The notes under the pieces were generated by a model. It saw only the letters and a program-made list of their open reading frames with translations. It made no database searches and was not told the origin of the DNA. Positions 32,401 through 48,352 of a stretch of DNA of 64,000 nucleotides are shown here, one piece after another (the first letter of the stretch is position 1; each line of letters opens with the position of its first letter). Both the position numbers and the translations under genes were made by a program. Location: contig NW_027490178.1 of the NCBI RefSeq assembly GCF_050948175.1, forward strand, positions 620,001 through 684,000, written 5' to 3'. Source of the DNA: Xylocopa sonorina. Its lineage: Eukaryota; Arthropoda; Insecta; Hymenoptera; Apidae.

Positions 32401-35400
32401 AACGTAGATATCTGCAAACGCTATTTCCTAGCAAGGAAGTGTCGCATTTACATTCTTTTGAAGTGAATACGAGGTATACATAACACTGCACATTGAATAT
32501 TATATCTTATCATGAAACATAGAAATGAGATGCGATATGGCGAATTAAGAAGTATTAGAACCCTATTTCTTCGATACGTAGACATCTGCCAAGGCTATTT
32601 CCTAGCAATGAAGTGTCGCATTTACATTCTTTTGTAGTGAAAACGAGGTGTACATGACACTCCGCTATGGATATTATATCTTATCATAAAACATAGAAGT
32701 GAGATGATATATCTCGTTTTAAGAAGCATTAGAACTCTATTGCTTCGATACGTCGACATCTGCAAACGCTATTTCCTAGCAAGGAAGTGTCGCATTTACA
32801 TTGTTTGAAATGAAGACGAGGTATACATAACATTCCACAATGAATATTATATCTTATCATGAAACGCATAAATGGGTTGCGATATCGCGCTAAAAAAGCA
32901 TTAGAACTCTATTGCTACGATACGTAGACATATGCAAACGCTATTTAATAGCAAGGAAGAGTCGCATTTGCATTCTTTTGATGTGAATACGAGGTACACA
33001 TGACACTCCGCAATGAATATTATATCTTATCATAAAACATAGAAATGAGATGCGATATCTCGTTTTAGGAAGCATTAGAACTCTGTTGCTTCGATACGTA
33101 GACATCTCACATCGCTATTTCCTAGCAAGGAAGTGTCGCATTTACATTCATTTGAAGTGTATGGGAGGTATACAAGACACTTCGCAATGAATATTACATC
33201 TTATCATGATTCATAGAAATGAAATGCGATATCGCGTTCTAAGAAGGATTAGAACTCTATAGCTACGAAACGTAGATATCTGCAAACGCTACTTCCAAGC
33301 AAGGAAGTGCGGCATTTACATTCTATTGCAGTGAATACGAGGTATACATAACACTGCACAATGAATATTATATCTTATCATAAAACATAGAAATGAGATT
33401 CGATATCTCGTTTTAGGAAGCATTAGAACTCTATTGCTTCGATACGTAGACATGTGCAAGTGCTATTTCCTAGCAAGGAAGTGTCGCATTTACATTCTTT
33501 TGAAGTGAATACGATGTATACATGACACTTCGCAATGAATGTTATATCTTATCATGAAACATAGAAATGGGATGCGATATCTCGTTTTAAGAAGCATTAG
33601 AACTCAATTGCTTCGATAAGTAGACATCTGCCAAGGCTATTTCCTAGCAAGGTAGTGACGCATGTACATTCATTTGAAGTGTATGCGAGAAATACATGAC
33701 ACTTCGCAATGAATATTATATCTTATCATGAAACATAGAAATGAGATGCGGTATCAAATTTTAAGAATTATTAGAACTCTATTGCTTCGATACGTAGAGA
33801 TCTGCAAACGCTATTTCCTAGCAAGGATGTGTCGCATTTGCATTCATTTGAAGTGAGTAGGAGGTATACATAACACTCCACAATGAATATTATATCTTAT
33901 CATGAAACTTCGAAATGAGATGCGATATCGCGATTTAAATAACATTAGAAATCTATTGCTACTATACGTAGACATCTGCAAACGCTATTTCCTAGCAAGG
34001 AAGAGTGGCATTTACATTCATTTGAAGTGTATGTGAGGTATACATGTCACTTCACAATGAATATTATATCTTATCATGAAACATTGAACTGAGATGCGAT
34101 ATCGCGTTTTAAGAAGCATTAGAACACTATTGCTTCGATACGTCGACATCTGCACACTCTATTTCCTAGCGAGAAAGTGTCGCATTTACATTCTTTTAAA
34201 GTGAATACGAGGTGTACATGACACTTCGCAATGAATATTATCTGTTATCATGAAATATAGAAGTGAGATGCGATATTATGTTTTAAGAAGCATTAAAACT
34301 CTATTGCTACGATACGTAGACATCTACAAACGCTATTTCCTGGCATGGAAGTGTCGCATATACATTCTTTTGAAGTGAATACGAGGTATACATAACAATT
34401 CGCAATGAATAGTGTATCTCATCATGAAACATAGAAGTGAGGTGCGATATCGCGATTTAAGAAGCGTTAGCACTCTATTGCTTCGATACGTAGACATCTG
34501 GAGACACTATTTCCTAGCAAGGAGGTGTCGCATTTACATTCATTTGAAGTTTATTCGAGGTATAAGTGACATTTCGCAATGAATATTATATCCTATCTTG
34601 AAACATAGAAATGAGATGCGATATCGCGTTTTAAGATGCATTAGACCTATATTGCTACGATACGTAGATATCTGGAAACGCTATTTCCTAGCAAGGAAGC
34701 GTCGCATTCATATTCTTTTGAAGTGAATACCTGGTATACATGACACTTGGCAATTAATATTGTATCTTAACATGAAACATAGAAATGAGATGCGATATCG
34801 CGTTTTAAGAAGAATTAGAACTCTATTGCTACGATACATAGACATCTGCAAACGCTATTTCCTAGCAAGTAAGTGACGCATTATCATTCTTTTGAAGTGA
34901 ATACGAGGTATACATAACACTGCACAATGAATATTATATCTTATCATGAAACGTAGAAATGAGATGCGATATCGCGATTTAAGAAGCATTAGAACTCTAA
35001 TGCTACGATACGTAGACATCTGCAAACGCTATTTCCTAGCAAGGAAGTGTCGCATCTACATTCTTTTGAAGCGAATACGAGGTATACATAACACTGCGCA
35101 ATGAATATTATTTCTTATCATGAAGCATAGAAATGAGATGCGATATCGCGATTTAAGCAGCATTAGAACACTATTGCTTCGATACGTACACATCTGCAAA
35201 CGCTATTTCCTAGCAAGGAAGTGTAGCATTTACATTCTTTTGAAGTGAATACGAGGTATACATGACACTTGGCAATTAATATTGTATCTAATCATGAAAC
35301 ATAGAAATGAGATGCGATATCGCATTTTGAGAAGCATTAGAACTCTAATGCTACGATACGTAGACATCTGCAGACGCTATTTCCTAGCAAGGAAGTGTCG

Positions 35401-37859
35401 CATTTACATTCTTAGGATGTGTAGACGAGGTATACATAACACTCCATACTGAATATTATATTTTATCGTGAAATATAGAAATGAGGATCGATTCGCGCTT
35501 TAAGAAGCATTAGAACTCTATTGCTACGATAGGTAGACACCTGCAGACGCTATTTCCTAGCAAGGAAGTGTCGTATTTACATTCATTTGGAGTGTATGCG
35601 AGGTATTCATAACACTCCACAATGAATATTATATCTTATAATGAAACATAGAAATGAGATGCGATATCTCGTTTTAAGAAGCATTAGAACTCTGTTGCTT
35701 CGGTACGTAGTCATCTGCCATCGCTATATCCTAGCAAGGAAATGTCGCCTTTTATTTCGTTTGAAGTGTATGGGTGGTATACAAGACACTTCGCAATGAA
35801 TATTATATTTTATCATGAAACATAGAAATGAGTTGCGATATCGCGTTCTAAGAAGGATTAGAACTCCAATGCTACGATACGTAGAGATCTGCAAACGCTA
35901 TTTCCTAGCAGGGAAGTGTCGCATTTACATTCATTTGAAATATTTGCGAGGTATACATAACACTTCGCAATGAATATAATATCTTGTCATGAAACATAGA
36001 AAAGAGGTGCGGTATCCCGTTTTAAGAAGCATTAGAACTTTGTTGCTTCGATACGTTGACATCTGCAAACGCTATTTCCTAGAAAGGAAGTGTCGCATTT
36101 ACATTTATTTAAAGTGTATGCGGGGTATGCATGACACTTCGCAATGAATATTATATCTTATCATGAAAGATAGAAATGAGATTCGATATCGCGATTTAAG
36201 TATCATTAGAACTGTGTTGCTACGATACGACGACATCTGCATACGCTATTTCCTAGCAAGGAAGTGTCGCATTTACATTCTTTTGAAGTGAATACGAGGT
36301 ATACATAACACTCCACAATGAATATTATATCTTATTATGAAACATAGAAATGAGATGCGATATTCCGTTTTAAGAAGGATTAGAACCCTATTGCTTCGAT
36401 ACGGAGACATCTGCAAACGCCATTTCCTAGCAAGGAAGTGTCGCATTTGCATTAATCTGAAGTGAATACGAGGTATACATGACACTTCGCAATGAATGAT
36501 ATATCTTATCATGAAACATAGATATGAGATGCGACATCTCGTTTTAAGAAGCATTAGAAATCTATTGCATCGATAACTAGACATCTGCAAACGCTACTTC
36601 CTAGCAATGAAGTGTCGCATTTACATTCTTTTGAAGTGAATACGAGGTATTCATGACACTTCACAATGAATATTATATCTTATCATGAAACTTGGAAATG
36701 AGGTGCTTTATCTTGTTTTAAGAAGCTTTAGAACTCTATTGCTACGGTGTGTAGACATCTGCAATCGCTATATAATAGCAGGGAAGTGTCGCATTTACAT
36801 TCTTTTGAAGTGAATACGAGGTATACATGACAATTCGCAATGGATACTATCTCTTATCATGAAATATAGAAGTGAGATGCATTATCACGTTTAAAGAAGG
36901 AATAGAACTCTTGCTACGATACGTAGACATCTGCAAACGTTATATCCTAGCAAGGAAGTGTCGCATTTACATTATTTTGAGGTGAATACGAGGCATACAT
37001 AACACACCACAGTGAATATTATATCTTACCATGAAACATAGAAATGAGGAGCGATATCGAGTTTTGAGAAGCTTTAGAACACTACTGCTTCGTACGTAGA
37101 CATCTGCAAACGCTATTTCCAAGCAAAGAAGTGTCGCATTTACATTCTTTTGAGGTGAATACGACGTATACATAACACTCCACAGTGAATATTATACCTT
37201 ATCATCAAACATGTAAATGAGGAGCGATATCGCGTTTTAAGAAGCATTAGAAATCTAATGTTACGATACGTAGACATCTGCAAACGCTATTTCCTAGCAA
37301 GGAAGTGTCGCATTTACATTCTCTTGAAGTGAATACGAGGTATACATGACACTTCGCAATGAATATTTTACCTTATCATGATACATAGAAATGAGATGCG
37401 ATATCGTGATTTAAGCAGCATTAGAACTCTATTGCTTCGATACGTAGACATCTGCAAACGCTATTTAATAGGAAGGAAGAGTCGCATTTACATTCTTTTG
37501 AAGTGAGAACGAGGTATACGTGACGCTTCGCAGTGAATATTATATCTTATCATAAAACATAGAAATGAGATGCGGTATCCCGTTTTAAGATGCATTAGAA
37601 CTCTATTGCTACGATACGTAGACATCTGCAGACGTTATTTCCTGACAAGTGTGGAAGTGTCGCATTTACATTCTTTTGAAGTGAATACGAAGTATATATA
37701 ACACTCCGCAATGAAACTTATATCTTATTCTAAAACATAGAGATGAGATGCGATACCTCGTTTTGAGAAACATTAGAACTCAATTGCTATGATACGCAGA
37801 TATCTGCAGAGTCTTTTTCCTAGGAAGGAAGTGTCGCATTTACATTCTTTTGAAGTGAA

Positions 37860-38227
37860 TACAATGTATAAATGACACTTCGCAATGAATATTATATCTT
37901 ATCATGAAACACAGAAATGAGATGCGATATCGCGATTTAAGAAGCATTAGAACTCTATTGCTTCGATACGGAGACATCTGTAAACGCTATTTCCAAGCAA
38001 GGAAGTGTGGCATTTACATTCATTGGAAGTGTATGCGAGGTGTAAGTGACACTTCGCAGTGAATATTATATCTGATCATGAAACATACAATTGAGATTCG
38101 GTGTCCCGTTTTAAGAAGCATTAGAACTCTATTGCTACGATACGTAGACATCTGCAAACGGAATTTCCTACTAAGGAAGTGTCGCATTTACATTCATTTG
38201 AAGTGTATGCGAGGTATACATGACACT
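37860..38227. repeat. Satellite block duplicated at 40126-40493
   Basis: Shared rare variants include gaggtgtaagtgac, atctgatcatg, gagattcggtgtccc and ttcctactaagg. The lag is 2266 bp, about 13 monomers. Confidence 0.85.
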
Positions 38228-38569
38228 TCGCAATTAATATTATATCTTATCATGAAACATAGAAATGAGATGCGATATCGCGATTTAAGATGGATTAGAA
38301 CTCTATTGCTTCCATACGTAGACATCTGCAAACGCTATTACCTAGCAAGGAAGTGTCGCATTTACATTCATTTGAAGTGAATACGAGGTATACATGACAT
38401 TTCGCAATTAATATTATATCTTGTCATGAGACATAGAAATGTGATGCGATATGGCGTTTTAAGATGCATTAGAACACTATTGCTACGATACGTAGACATC
38501 TGCAAACAGTATCTAATAGCAAGGAAGTGTTGCACTTACATTCTTTTGAAGTGAATACGAGGTTATAAT

Positions 38570-39060
38570 AACACTCCACAATGAATGTTATATCTTATAA
38601 TGAAACATAGAAATGAGATGCTATATCGTGTTTTAAGAAGAATTAGAGCTCTATTTCTACGATACGTAGACATCTGCAGACGCTATTTCCTAGCAAGGTA
38701 GTGTCGCATTTACATTCTTCTGAAGTGTAGACGAGAGATACATATCACTGCACAACGAATATTATATCCTATCATGAAACATAGAAATGAGATGCGATAT
38801 CGCGATTTAAGAAGCATTAGAATTCTAATGCTACGTTACGTAGACATCTGCAAACGCTATTTCCCAGCAAGGAATTGTCGCATTTATATTCTTTTGAAGC
38901 GAATACGAGGTATACATAACGCTGCACAACGAATATTATATCTCATCATGAAACACAGAAATGATATGCGATATCGCAATTTAAGCAGCATTAGAACTCT
39001 ATTGCTTCGATACGTAGACATCTGCAAACGCTATTTCCTAGCAAGGAAGTGTAGCATTTA
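38570..39060. repeat. Satellite block duplicated at 40490-40990
   Basis: Shared variants include atgaatgttatatcttataa, gatgctatatcg, gctacgttacgtag and cataacgctgcacaacg. The lag is 1918 bp (11 monomers), two monomers less than the preceding block. The segment 38228-38570 is therefore absent from the second copy. Confidence 0.85.
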
Positions 39061-39410
39061 CAATCTTTTGAAGTGAATACGAGATATACATGACACTTGG
39101 CAATTAATATTGTATCTTATCATGATACATAGAAATGAGATGCGATATCGTGATTTAAGCAGCATTAGAACTCTATTGCTTCGATACGTAGACATCTGCA
39201 AACGCTATTTAATAGGAAGGAAGAGTCGCATTTACATTCTTTTGAAGTGATAACGAGGTATACATGACACTTCGCAGTGAATATTATATCTTATCATAAA
39301 ACATAGAAATGAGATGCGGTATCCCGTTTTAAGATGCATTAGAACTCTATTGCTACGATTCGTAGACATCTGCAGACGTTATTTCCTAGCAAGGAAGTGT
39401 CGCATTTACA

Positions 39411-40110
39411 TTGTTTTGAAGTGTAGACGAGATATACATAACACTGCACAATGAATATTATATCTTATCATGAAACATAGAAATGAGATGCGACATCGCG
39501 ATTTTAGAAGCATGAAAAATCTATTGCTTCGATACGTAGACATCTGCAAACGCGATTTCCTAGCAAGGAAGTGTCGCATTTACATTCTTTTGAAGCGAAT
39601 ACGAGGTATACATAACACTGCACAATGAATATTATATCTTATCATGAAACATAGAAATGAGATGCGATATCCCGATTTAAGCAGCATTAGAACTCTATTG
39701 CTTCGATACCTAGACATCTGCAAACGCTACTTCCTAGCAAGGAAGTGTCGCATTTACATTCTTTTGAAGTGAATACGAGGTATACATGACACTCCGCAAT
39801 GAATACTATATCTTATCATGAAACATAGAAATGAGATGCGATATCGTTATTTAAGAAGCATTAGAACTAAATTGCTACGATGCGTAGACATCTGCAGACG
39901 TTACTTCCTAACAAGGAAGTGTGGCATTTACATACTTTTGAAAGGAATACGAGGTATACATGACACTTCGCAATGAATATTATACCATATCATGAAACAT
40001 TGAAATGGGTTGCGATACAGCGTTATGAGAAGCATTTGAACTCTAATGCTACGATACGTAGACATCTGCCATCGCAATTTCCTAACAAGTGTGGAAGTGT
40101 CGCATTTACA
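39411..40110. repeat. Satellite block duplicated at 42199-43065
   Basis: The first part has a lag of 2788 bp (ttgttttgaagtgtagacga, gcatgaaaaatc). The second part has a lag of 2962 bp (agaactaaattgctacgatg, gcgatacagcgttatgag). One extra monomer (about 42600-42800) lies in the second copy. Confidence 0.85.
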
Positions 40111-41259
40111 TTCTTTTGAAGTGAATACAATGGATAAATGACACTTCGCAATGAATATTATATCTTATCATGAAACACAGAAATGAGATGCGATATCGCG
40201 ATTTACGAAGCATTAGAACTCTATTGCTTCGATACGGAGACATCTGTAAACGCTATTTCCAAGCAAGGAAGTGTGGCATTTACATTCATTGGAAGTGTAT
40301 GCGAGGTGTAAGTGACACTTCGCAGTGAATATTATATCTGATCATGAAACATACAATTGAGATTCGGTGTCCCGTTTTAAGAAGCATTAGAACTCTATTG
40401 CTACGATACGTAGACATCTGCAAACGGAATTTCCTACTAAGGAAGTGTCGCATTTACATTCATTTGAAGTGTATGCGAGGTATACATGACACTCCACAAT
40501 GAATGTTATATCTTATAATGAAACATAGAAATGAGATGCTATATCGCGTTTTAAAAAGAATTAGAGCTCTATTTCTACGATACGTAGACATCTGCAGACG
40601 CTATTTCCTAGCAAGAAAGTGTCGCATTTACATTCTTTTGAAGTGTAGACGAGAGATACATATCACTGCACAATGAATATTATATCCTATCAGGAAACAT
40701 AGAAATGAGATGCGATATCGCGATTTAAGAAGCATTAGAATTCTAATGCTACGTTACGTAGACATCTGCAAACGCTATTTCCCAGCAAGGAAGTGTCGCA
40801 TTTATATTCTTTTGAAGCGAATACGAGGTATACATAACGCTGCACAACGAATATTATATCTCATCATGAAACACAGAAATGAGATGCGATATCGCAATTT
40901 AAGCAGCATTAGAACTCTATTGCTTCGACACGTAGACTTCTGCCATCGCTATTCCCTAGGAAGGAACTGTCGCATTTACATTCTTTTGATGTGAATAAGA
41001 GGTATACATAACACTGCACGATGAATATTATATCTTATCATCAAACCTAGAAATGGGATGCGATATCTGGTTATAAGAAGCATTAGAACTCTGTTTCTTC
41101 GATACGTAGACATCTGGAAACGCTATTTCCTAGAAAGGATATGTCGCATTTACATTCATTTGATGTGTATGCGAGGTATACACAACACTCCACAATGAGT
41201 ATTATATCTTATTATGAATCACAGGAACGAGATGCGATATCGCGATGTAAGAAGTATTA

Positions 41260-41740
41260 GAATTCTATTGCTACGATACTTAGACATCTGCAAACGATAT
41301 TTCCTAGCATGGGAGTGTCGCATTTACGTTCATTTTAAGTGTATGCGATGTATACATAACACTCCACAGTGAATATTATATCTTATCATGAAACATAGAA
41401 ATGAGATGCGATATCGCGATTTAAGAAGCATTAGAACTCTATTGCTATGATACGTAGATATCCGCAGACGTTATTTCCTAGTAAGGGAGTGTCGCATTTA
41501 CATTCTGTAGAGGTGAATACGATGTATACATAACACTCCACAATGAATATTATATGTTATCATAAAACATAGAAATGAGATGCGATACGACGATTTCAGA
41601 AGCATTAGAACTCTATTGCTTCTATACGTAGACATCTCCAAACGCTATTTCCTAGCAAGGAAGTGTCCCATTTACATTCCTTTGACGTGAATACAAGGTG
41701 TACATGACACTTCGCAATGAATATTATACCTTCTCATGAA
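41260..41740. repeat. Satellite block related to 48230-48390 and 48930-49220
   Basis: gatatttcctagcatgggag and gtagatatccgcagacg, with ttctgtagaggtg, recur about 40 and 43 monomers downstream. The downstream copy has three extra monomers between the two segments. Confidence 0.82.
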
Positions 41741-44700
41741 ACATATGAATGAGATGCGATATCGCGATTTAAGAAGCATTAGAACTCTATTGCTTCGATA
41801 CGTAGGTATTTGCAAACGCTACTTCCTAGCAAGGAACTGCCGCATTTGCACTCATTTGAAGTCTATACGAGGTGTAAGTGACGCTTCGCAATGCACATTA
41901 TATCTTATCATGATACATAGTAATGAGATGCGATATCATGTTTTAAGAAGCATGAGAACTCAATTGCTACGACACGTAGACATCTGCAAACGCTATTTTC
42001 CAGCAAGGAAGTGTCGCATTTACATTCTATTGATGTGAATACGAGGTATACATAACACTCCACAATGAATATTATATCTAATCATGAAACATAGAAATAA
42101 GGAGCGATTTCGCGTTCTAAGAAGGATTAGAACTCTATTGCTACGATACGTAGAGATCTGCAGACGTTATTTCCTAGCAAGGAAGTGTCGCATTTACATT
42201 GTTTTGAAGTGTAGACGAGATATACATAACACTGCACAATGAATATTATATCTTACCATGAAACATAGAAATGAGATGCGACATCGCGATTTTAGAAGCA
42301 TGAAAAATCTATTGCTTCGATACGTAGACATCTGCAAACGCGATTTCCTAGCAAGGAAGTGTCGCATTTACATTCTTTTGAAGCGAATACGAGGTATACA
42401 TAACACTGCACAATGAATATTATATCTTATCATGAAACATAGAAATGAGATGCGATATCCCGATTTAAGCAGCATTAGAACTCTATTGCTTCGATACCTA
42501 GACATCTGCAAACGCTACTTCCTAGCAAGGAAGTGTCGCATTTACATTCTTTTGAAGTGAATACGAGGTATACATGACACTCCGCAATGAATATTATATC
42601 TTATCATGAAACATAGAAATGAGATGCGATATCGCTATTTAAGAAGCAATAGATCTCTATTGCTTCAATACGTAGACATCTGCCAACGCTATTTCCTAGC
42701 AAGGAAGTGGCGCATTTCCATTCATTTGGAGTGTATGCGAGGTATGCAAGACACTTCGCAATGAATATTATATCTTGTCATGAGACATAGAAATGTGATG
42801 CGATATCGCGTTTTAAGAAGCATTAGAACTAAATTGCTACGATGCGTAGACATCTGCAGACGTTACTTCCTAACAAGGAAGTGTGGCATTTACATACTTT
42901 TGAAAGGAATACGAGGTATACATGACACTTCGCAATGAATATTATACCACATCATGAAACATTGAAATGGGTTGCGATACAGCGTTATGAGAAGCATTTG
43001 AACTCTAATGCTACGATACGTAGACATCTGCCATCGCTATTTCCCAACAAGTGTGGAAGTGTCGCATTTACATTCTTTTGAAGTGAACGCGAAGTATACA
43101 TGACACTCCGCAATGAAAATTATATTTTATCCTAAAACATAGAGATGAGATGCGATATCTCGTTTTAAGAAACATTAGAACTCAATTGCTATGATACGCA
43201 GATATCTGCAGACTCTTTTTCCTAGGAAGGAAGTGTCGCATTTACATTCTTTTGAAGTGAATACAAGGTATACATAACATTGCACAATGAATATTATATA
43301 TTATCATGAAACATAGAAATGAGTTGCGATATCGCCATATAAGATGCATTAGAACTTTATTGCTTCGATACGCAGACATCTGCAAACGCTATTTACTAGC
43401 AAGGAAGTGTCGCATTTACATTCATTTGAAGCGTATGCCAGGTATACGTGACACTTCGCAATGAATAATATATCTTACCATGAAACATAGGAATGAGATG
43501 CGATATCCCGTTTTGTGAAGCATTAGAACACTAATGCTACGATACGTAGACATCTGCAAACGCTATTTCCTAGCAAGGAAGTGTGGCATTCACATTCCTC
43601 TGAAGCGTAGACGAGGTACACATAACACTTCGCAATGAATATTATATCTTACCATGAAACGTAGAAATGAGATGCGTTATCGCGTTTGAAGAAGGATTAG
43701 AACTCTATTGCTGCGATACGTAGACTTCTGGAAACGCTATTTCCTAGCCATGAAGTGTGTCATTTACATTCTTTTGAAATGTGGACGAGGTATACGCATC
43801 ACTTGTAAATGACATTTGTATCTTATCATGAAACATAGAAATGAGAAGCGATATCGCATTTTAGGAAACATTAGAACTCTATTGCTTCAAAACGTAGACA
43901 TCTGAAAACGCTATTTCCTAGCAAGGAAGTGTGGCATTTACATTCATTTGAAGTGTATGCGAGATATACATAATACTGCACAATGAATATTATATATTAT
44001 CATGAAACATAGAAATGAGATGCGATATCGCGATTTAAGGAGCATTAGAAATCTATTGCTTTGATACGTAGATATCTGCCATCGCTATGTCCTAGCAAGG
44101 AAGTGTTGCATTTACATTCTGTTGAAGTGAATACGAGGTATACATGACCCTCCACAATGAATATTATATCTTATCATGATACATAGAAATGAGATGCGAT
44201 ATCTCGTTTTAAGAAGCATTAGAACTCCTTTGCTTCGATACGTAGACATCTGCAATCGCTATTTCCTAGCAAGGAATTGTCGCATTTACGTTCTTTTGAA
44301 GTAAATACGAGCTATACATGGCACTTCGCAATGAATATTATATCTCATCATGAAACATAGAAATGAGGTGCGACATTTCGTTTTAAGAAGCATTAGAACA
44401 CTATTGGTTCGATACGTAGACATCTGGAAACGCAATTTCCTAGCAAGGAAGTGTCGCATTTATATTCCTTTGAAGTGAGTTCGAGGTATTCATGACACTC
44501 CACAATGAACATTATATCTTATCATGAAACATAGAAATGAGATGCGATATCTCGTTTTAAGAAGCCTTAGTACTCTATTGCTACGTAGATGTCTGCAGAC
44601 GGTATTTACTAGCAAGGAAGTGTCGCATTTTCATTCTTTTGAAGTGAATACGAGGTATACATAACACTCCACAATGAAAATTATATCTTGTCATGGACCA

Positions 44701-47700
44701 TAGAAATGAGATGCGATATCGCGTTTTAAGAAGCATTGGAACTCTATTGCTACGATACGTAGATATCTGCAGACGCTATTTCCTAGCAAGGAAGTGTCGC
44801 ATTTACATTCTTTTGAAGTGAATACTAGGTATACATAACACTCCACAATGAATAATATACTTTATCACAAAACATAGAAATGAAATGCGATATCGCGATT
44901 TGAGAAGCATTAGATCTCTATTGCTTCGATACGGAGACATCTGCAAACGCTATTTCCTAGCATGGAAGTATCGCAATTACATTCATTTTAAGTGAATACG
45001 AGGTATACATAACACTCCACAATGAATATTATATCTTATCATGAAATATAGAAATGAGATGCGATATCGGGATTTAAGAAGCATAAAACTCTATTTCTTC
45101 GATACGTAGACATCTGCAAACGCTATTTCCTAGCAAGGAAGTGTAGAGTTTACATTCTTTTGGAGAGATTACGAGGTATACATGACACTCCACAATGAAC
45201 ATTATGTCTTATCATGAAACCTAGAAATGAGATGCGATATGGCGTTTTAAGAAGCATTGGAACTCTATTGCTACGATACGTAGACATTGGCAAACGCTAT
45301 CCCCTAGCAAGAAGGTGTCGCATTTACATTCTCCTGAAATGGACACGAGGTATGCATGACACTTCGCAATGAATATTATATCTTATCATGTAACATAGAT
45401 ATGAAATGCGACATCGCGACTTAACAAGCATTAGATCTCTATTCCTTCGATACGGAGACATCCGCAAACGCTACTTCCTAGTAAGGAAATGTCACATTTA
45501 CATTCATTTGAAGTGTATGCGAGGTATAAGTGACACTTCGCAATGAATATTATATCTTATCGTGAGACATAGAAATGAGATGCGATATCGCGTTTTAAGA
45601 AGCATTAGAACACTATTGCTACGATACGTAGACATCTGCAAACACTATTCCCTAGCAAGGAAGTGTCGTATTTACATTCTTTTGGAGAGATTACCAGGTA
45701 TTCATGACACTCCGCAATGAATAGTATATCTTATCGTAAAACATAGAAATGAGATGCGATATGGCGAATCAAGAAGCATTAGATCTCTATTGCTACGATA
45801 CGTAGATATCTGCAGACGCTATTTCCTAGCAAGGAAGTGTCGCATTTATATTCATTTGAAGTGTAGACGAGATATACATAACACTACACAATGAATATTA
45901 TATCTTATCATGAAACGTAGATGTGAGATGCGATATCGCGATTTAAGAAGCATTACAACTCTATTGCTTCGATCCGTAGACATCTGCAAACGCTAGTTCC
46001 TAGCAAGGAAGTGTTGCATTTACATTGTTTTGAAGTGAATACGAGGTATACATGACACTCCACAATGAATATTATATCTTATCATGAAACATAGAAATGA
46101 GATGCGATATCTCGTTTTAAGAATCATTAGAACTCCTTTGCTTCGATACATAGACATCTGCCAACGCTATTTCCTAGCAAGGAAGAGTCGCATTTACATT
46201 CATTTGAAGTGAATACGAGGTATACATAACACCGCACAATGAATATTATATCTTATAATGTAGCGTAGAATTGAGATGCAATATCGCGTTTTAAGAATCA
46301 TTAGAACTCTGTTGCTTCGATACGTAGACGTCTGCCATCGCAATTACCTAGCAAGGAAGTGTCGCATTTACATTCATTTGAAGTGTGATGCGAGGTATAC
46401 AAGATACTTCGCAATGAATATTACGTCTTACCATGATTCATAGAATTGAGTTGCGATATCGCGTTTTGAGAAGCACTAGAACTCTATTGCTACGATACAT
46501 AGACATCTGCAAACGCTATTTCCTAGCAAGGAAGTGTCGCATTTACATTCTATTGAGGTGAATACGATGTATACATAACACTGCACAATGAATATTATAT
46601 CTTATCATAAAACACAGAAATGTGATGCGATATCTCGTTCTAAGAAGCATTAGTACTCTGTTGCTTCGATACGTAGACATCTGCAAACGCTACTTCCTAG
46701 CAAGGAAGTGTCGCATTTACATTCATTTGAAGTGTATGCGATGTATACATGACACTCCACAATGAACATTATATCTTATCATGAAACATAGAAATGAGAT
46801 GCGATGTCGCGTTTTAAGAAGCATTGGAACTCAATTGCTACGACACGTAGACATCTGCAAACGCTATTTCCCAGCAAGGAAGTGTCGCATTTACATTCTA
46901 TTGAAGTGAATACGAGGTATACATAACACTCCACAATGAATATTATATCTAATCATGAAACATAGAAATAAGGAGCGATTTCGCGTTCTAAGAAGGATTA
47001 GAACTCTAATGCTACGGTACGTAGACATCTGCAAACGCTATTTCCCAGCATGGATGTGTCGCATTTAGATTCTATTAAAGTGAATACGAGGTATACATAA
47101 CACTGCACAATGAATACAATATCTTATCATAAAACATAGAAATGAAATTCGATATCTCGTTTTAAGAAGCATTAGAACTCTGTTGCTTCGATATTTAGAC
47201 ATCTGCCATAGCCATTTCCTGGCAAGGAAGTGTCGCATTTACATTCATTTGAAGTGTATGGGAGGTATACAAGACACTTCGCAATGAATACTATATCTTG
47301 TCATGAGACATAGAAGTGACATGCGATATCGAGATTTAAGAAGCATTAGAACCCTATTGCTACGATACGTAGACTTCTGCAAACGCTATTTCCTAGCAAG
47401 GAAGTGTCGCATTTACATACTTTTGATGTGATACGGGGTATGCATAACACTGCACAATGAATGTTATATCTTATCATGAAGCATAGAAATGAGATGCGAT
47501 ATGGCGTTTTAAGGTGCATTAGAACTCTAATGCTTCGATACGTAGACATCTGCCAACGCTATTTCCTAGCAAAGAAGTGTCGCATTTACATTCTTTTGAC
47601 GTGAATACGAGGTATACATAACACTCCACAATGAATATTATATCTTATCATGAAGCATAGAAATGAGATGCGATATCGCGATTTAAGAAGCATTAGAACA

Positions 47701-48352
47701 CTACTGCTTCGATACGTAGACACCTGGAAACGTTATTTCCTGGAAAGGAAGTGTCGCATTTACATTCATTTGAAGTGTAGACGAGGAATACATAACACTT
47801 CGCAACGAATATTATATCCTATCATCAAACTTAACATCAAGTAATGAGATGCGATATCGCGATAGAGGAAGCATTAGAACTCTATTGCTTCGATACGTAG
47901 ACGTCTGCAGACGCCACTTCCTAGCAAGGAATGGTCGCATTTACATTCGTTTGAAGTGAATACGAGGTATACATGACACTTCGCAATGAATATTATATCT
48001 TATCATGAAACATAGAAATGAGATGCGATATCGCGTTTTAACAAACTTTAGATCTCTAATGCTACGTTGCGTAGATATCTGCAAATGCTATTTCCTAGCA
48101 AGGAAGTGTCGCATTTACATTCTTTTCAAGTGTATGCGAGCTATACATGATACTTCGCAATGAATATTAAATCCTATAATGAAACATAGAACTGCGATGC
48201 GATATCGCGTCTTAAGACGCACTAGAACTCTATTGCTACGATACTTAGACATCTGCAAACGATATTTCCTAGCATGGGAGTGTCGCATTTACGTTCATTT
48301 TAAGTGTATGCGATGTATACATAACACTCCACAGTGAATATTATATCTTATA

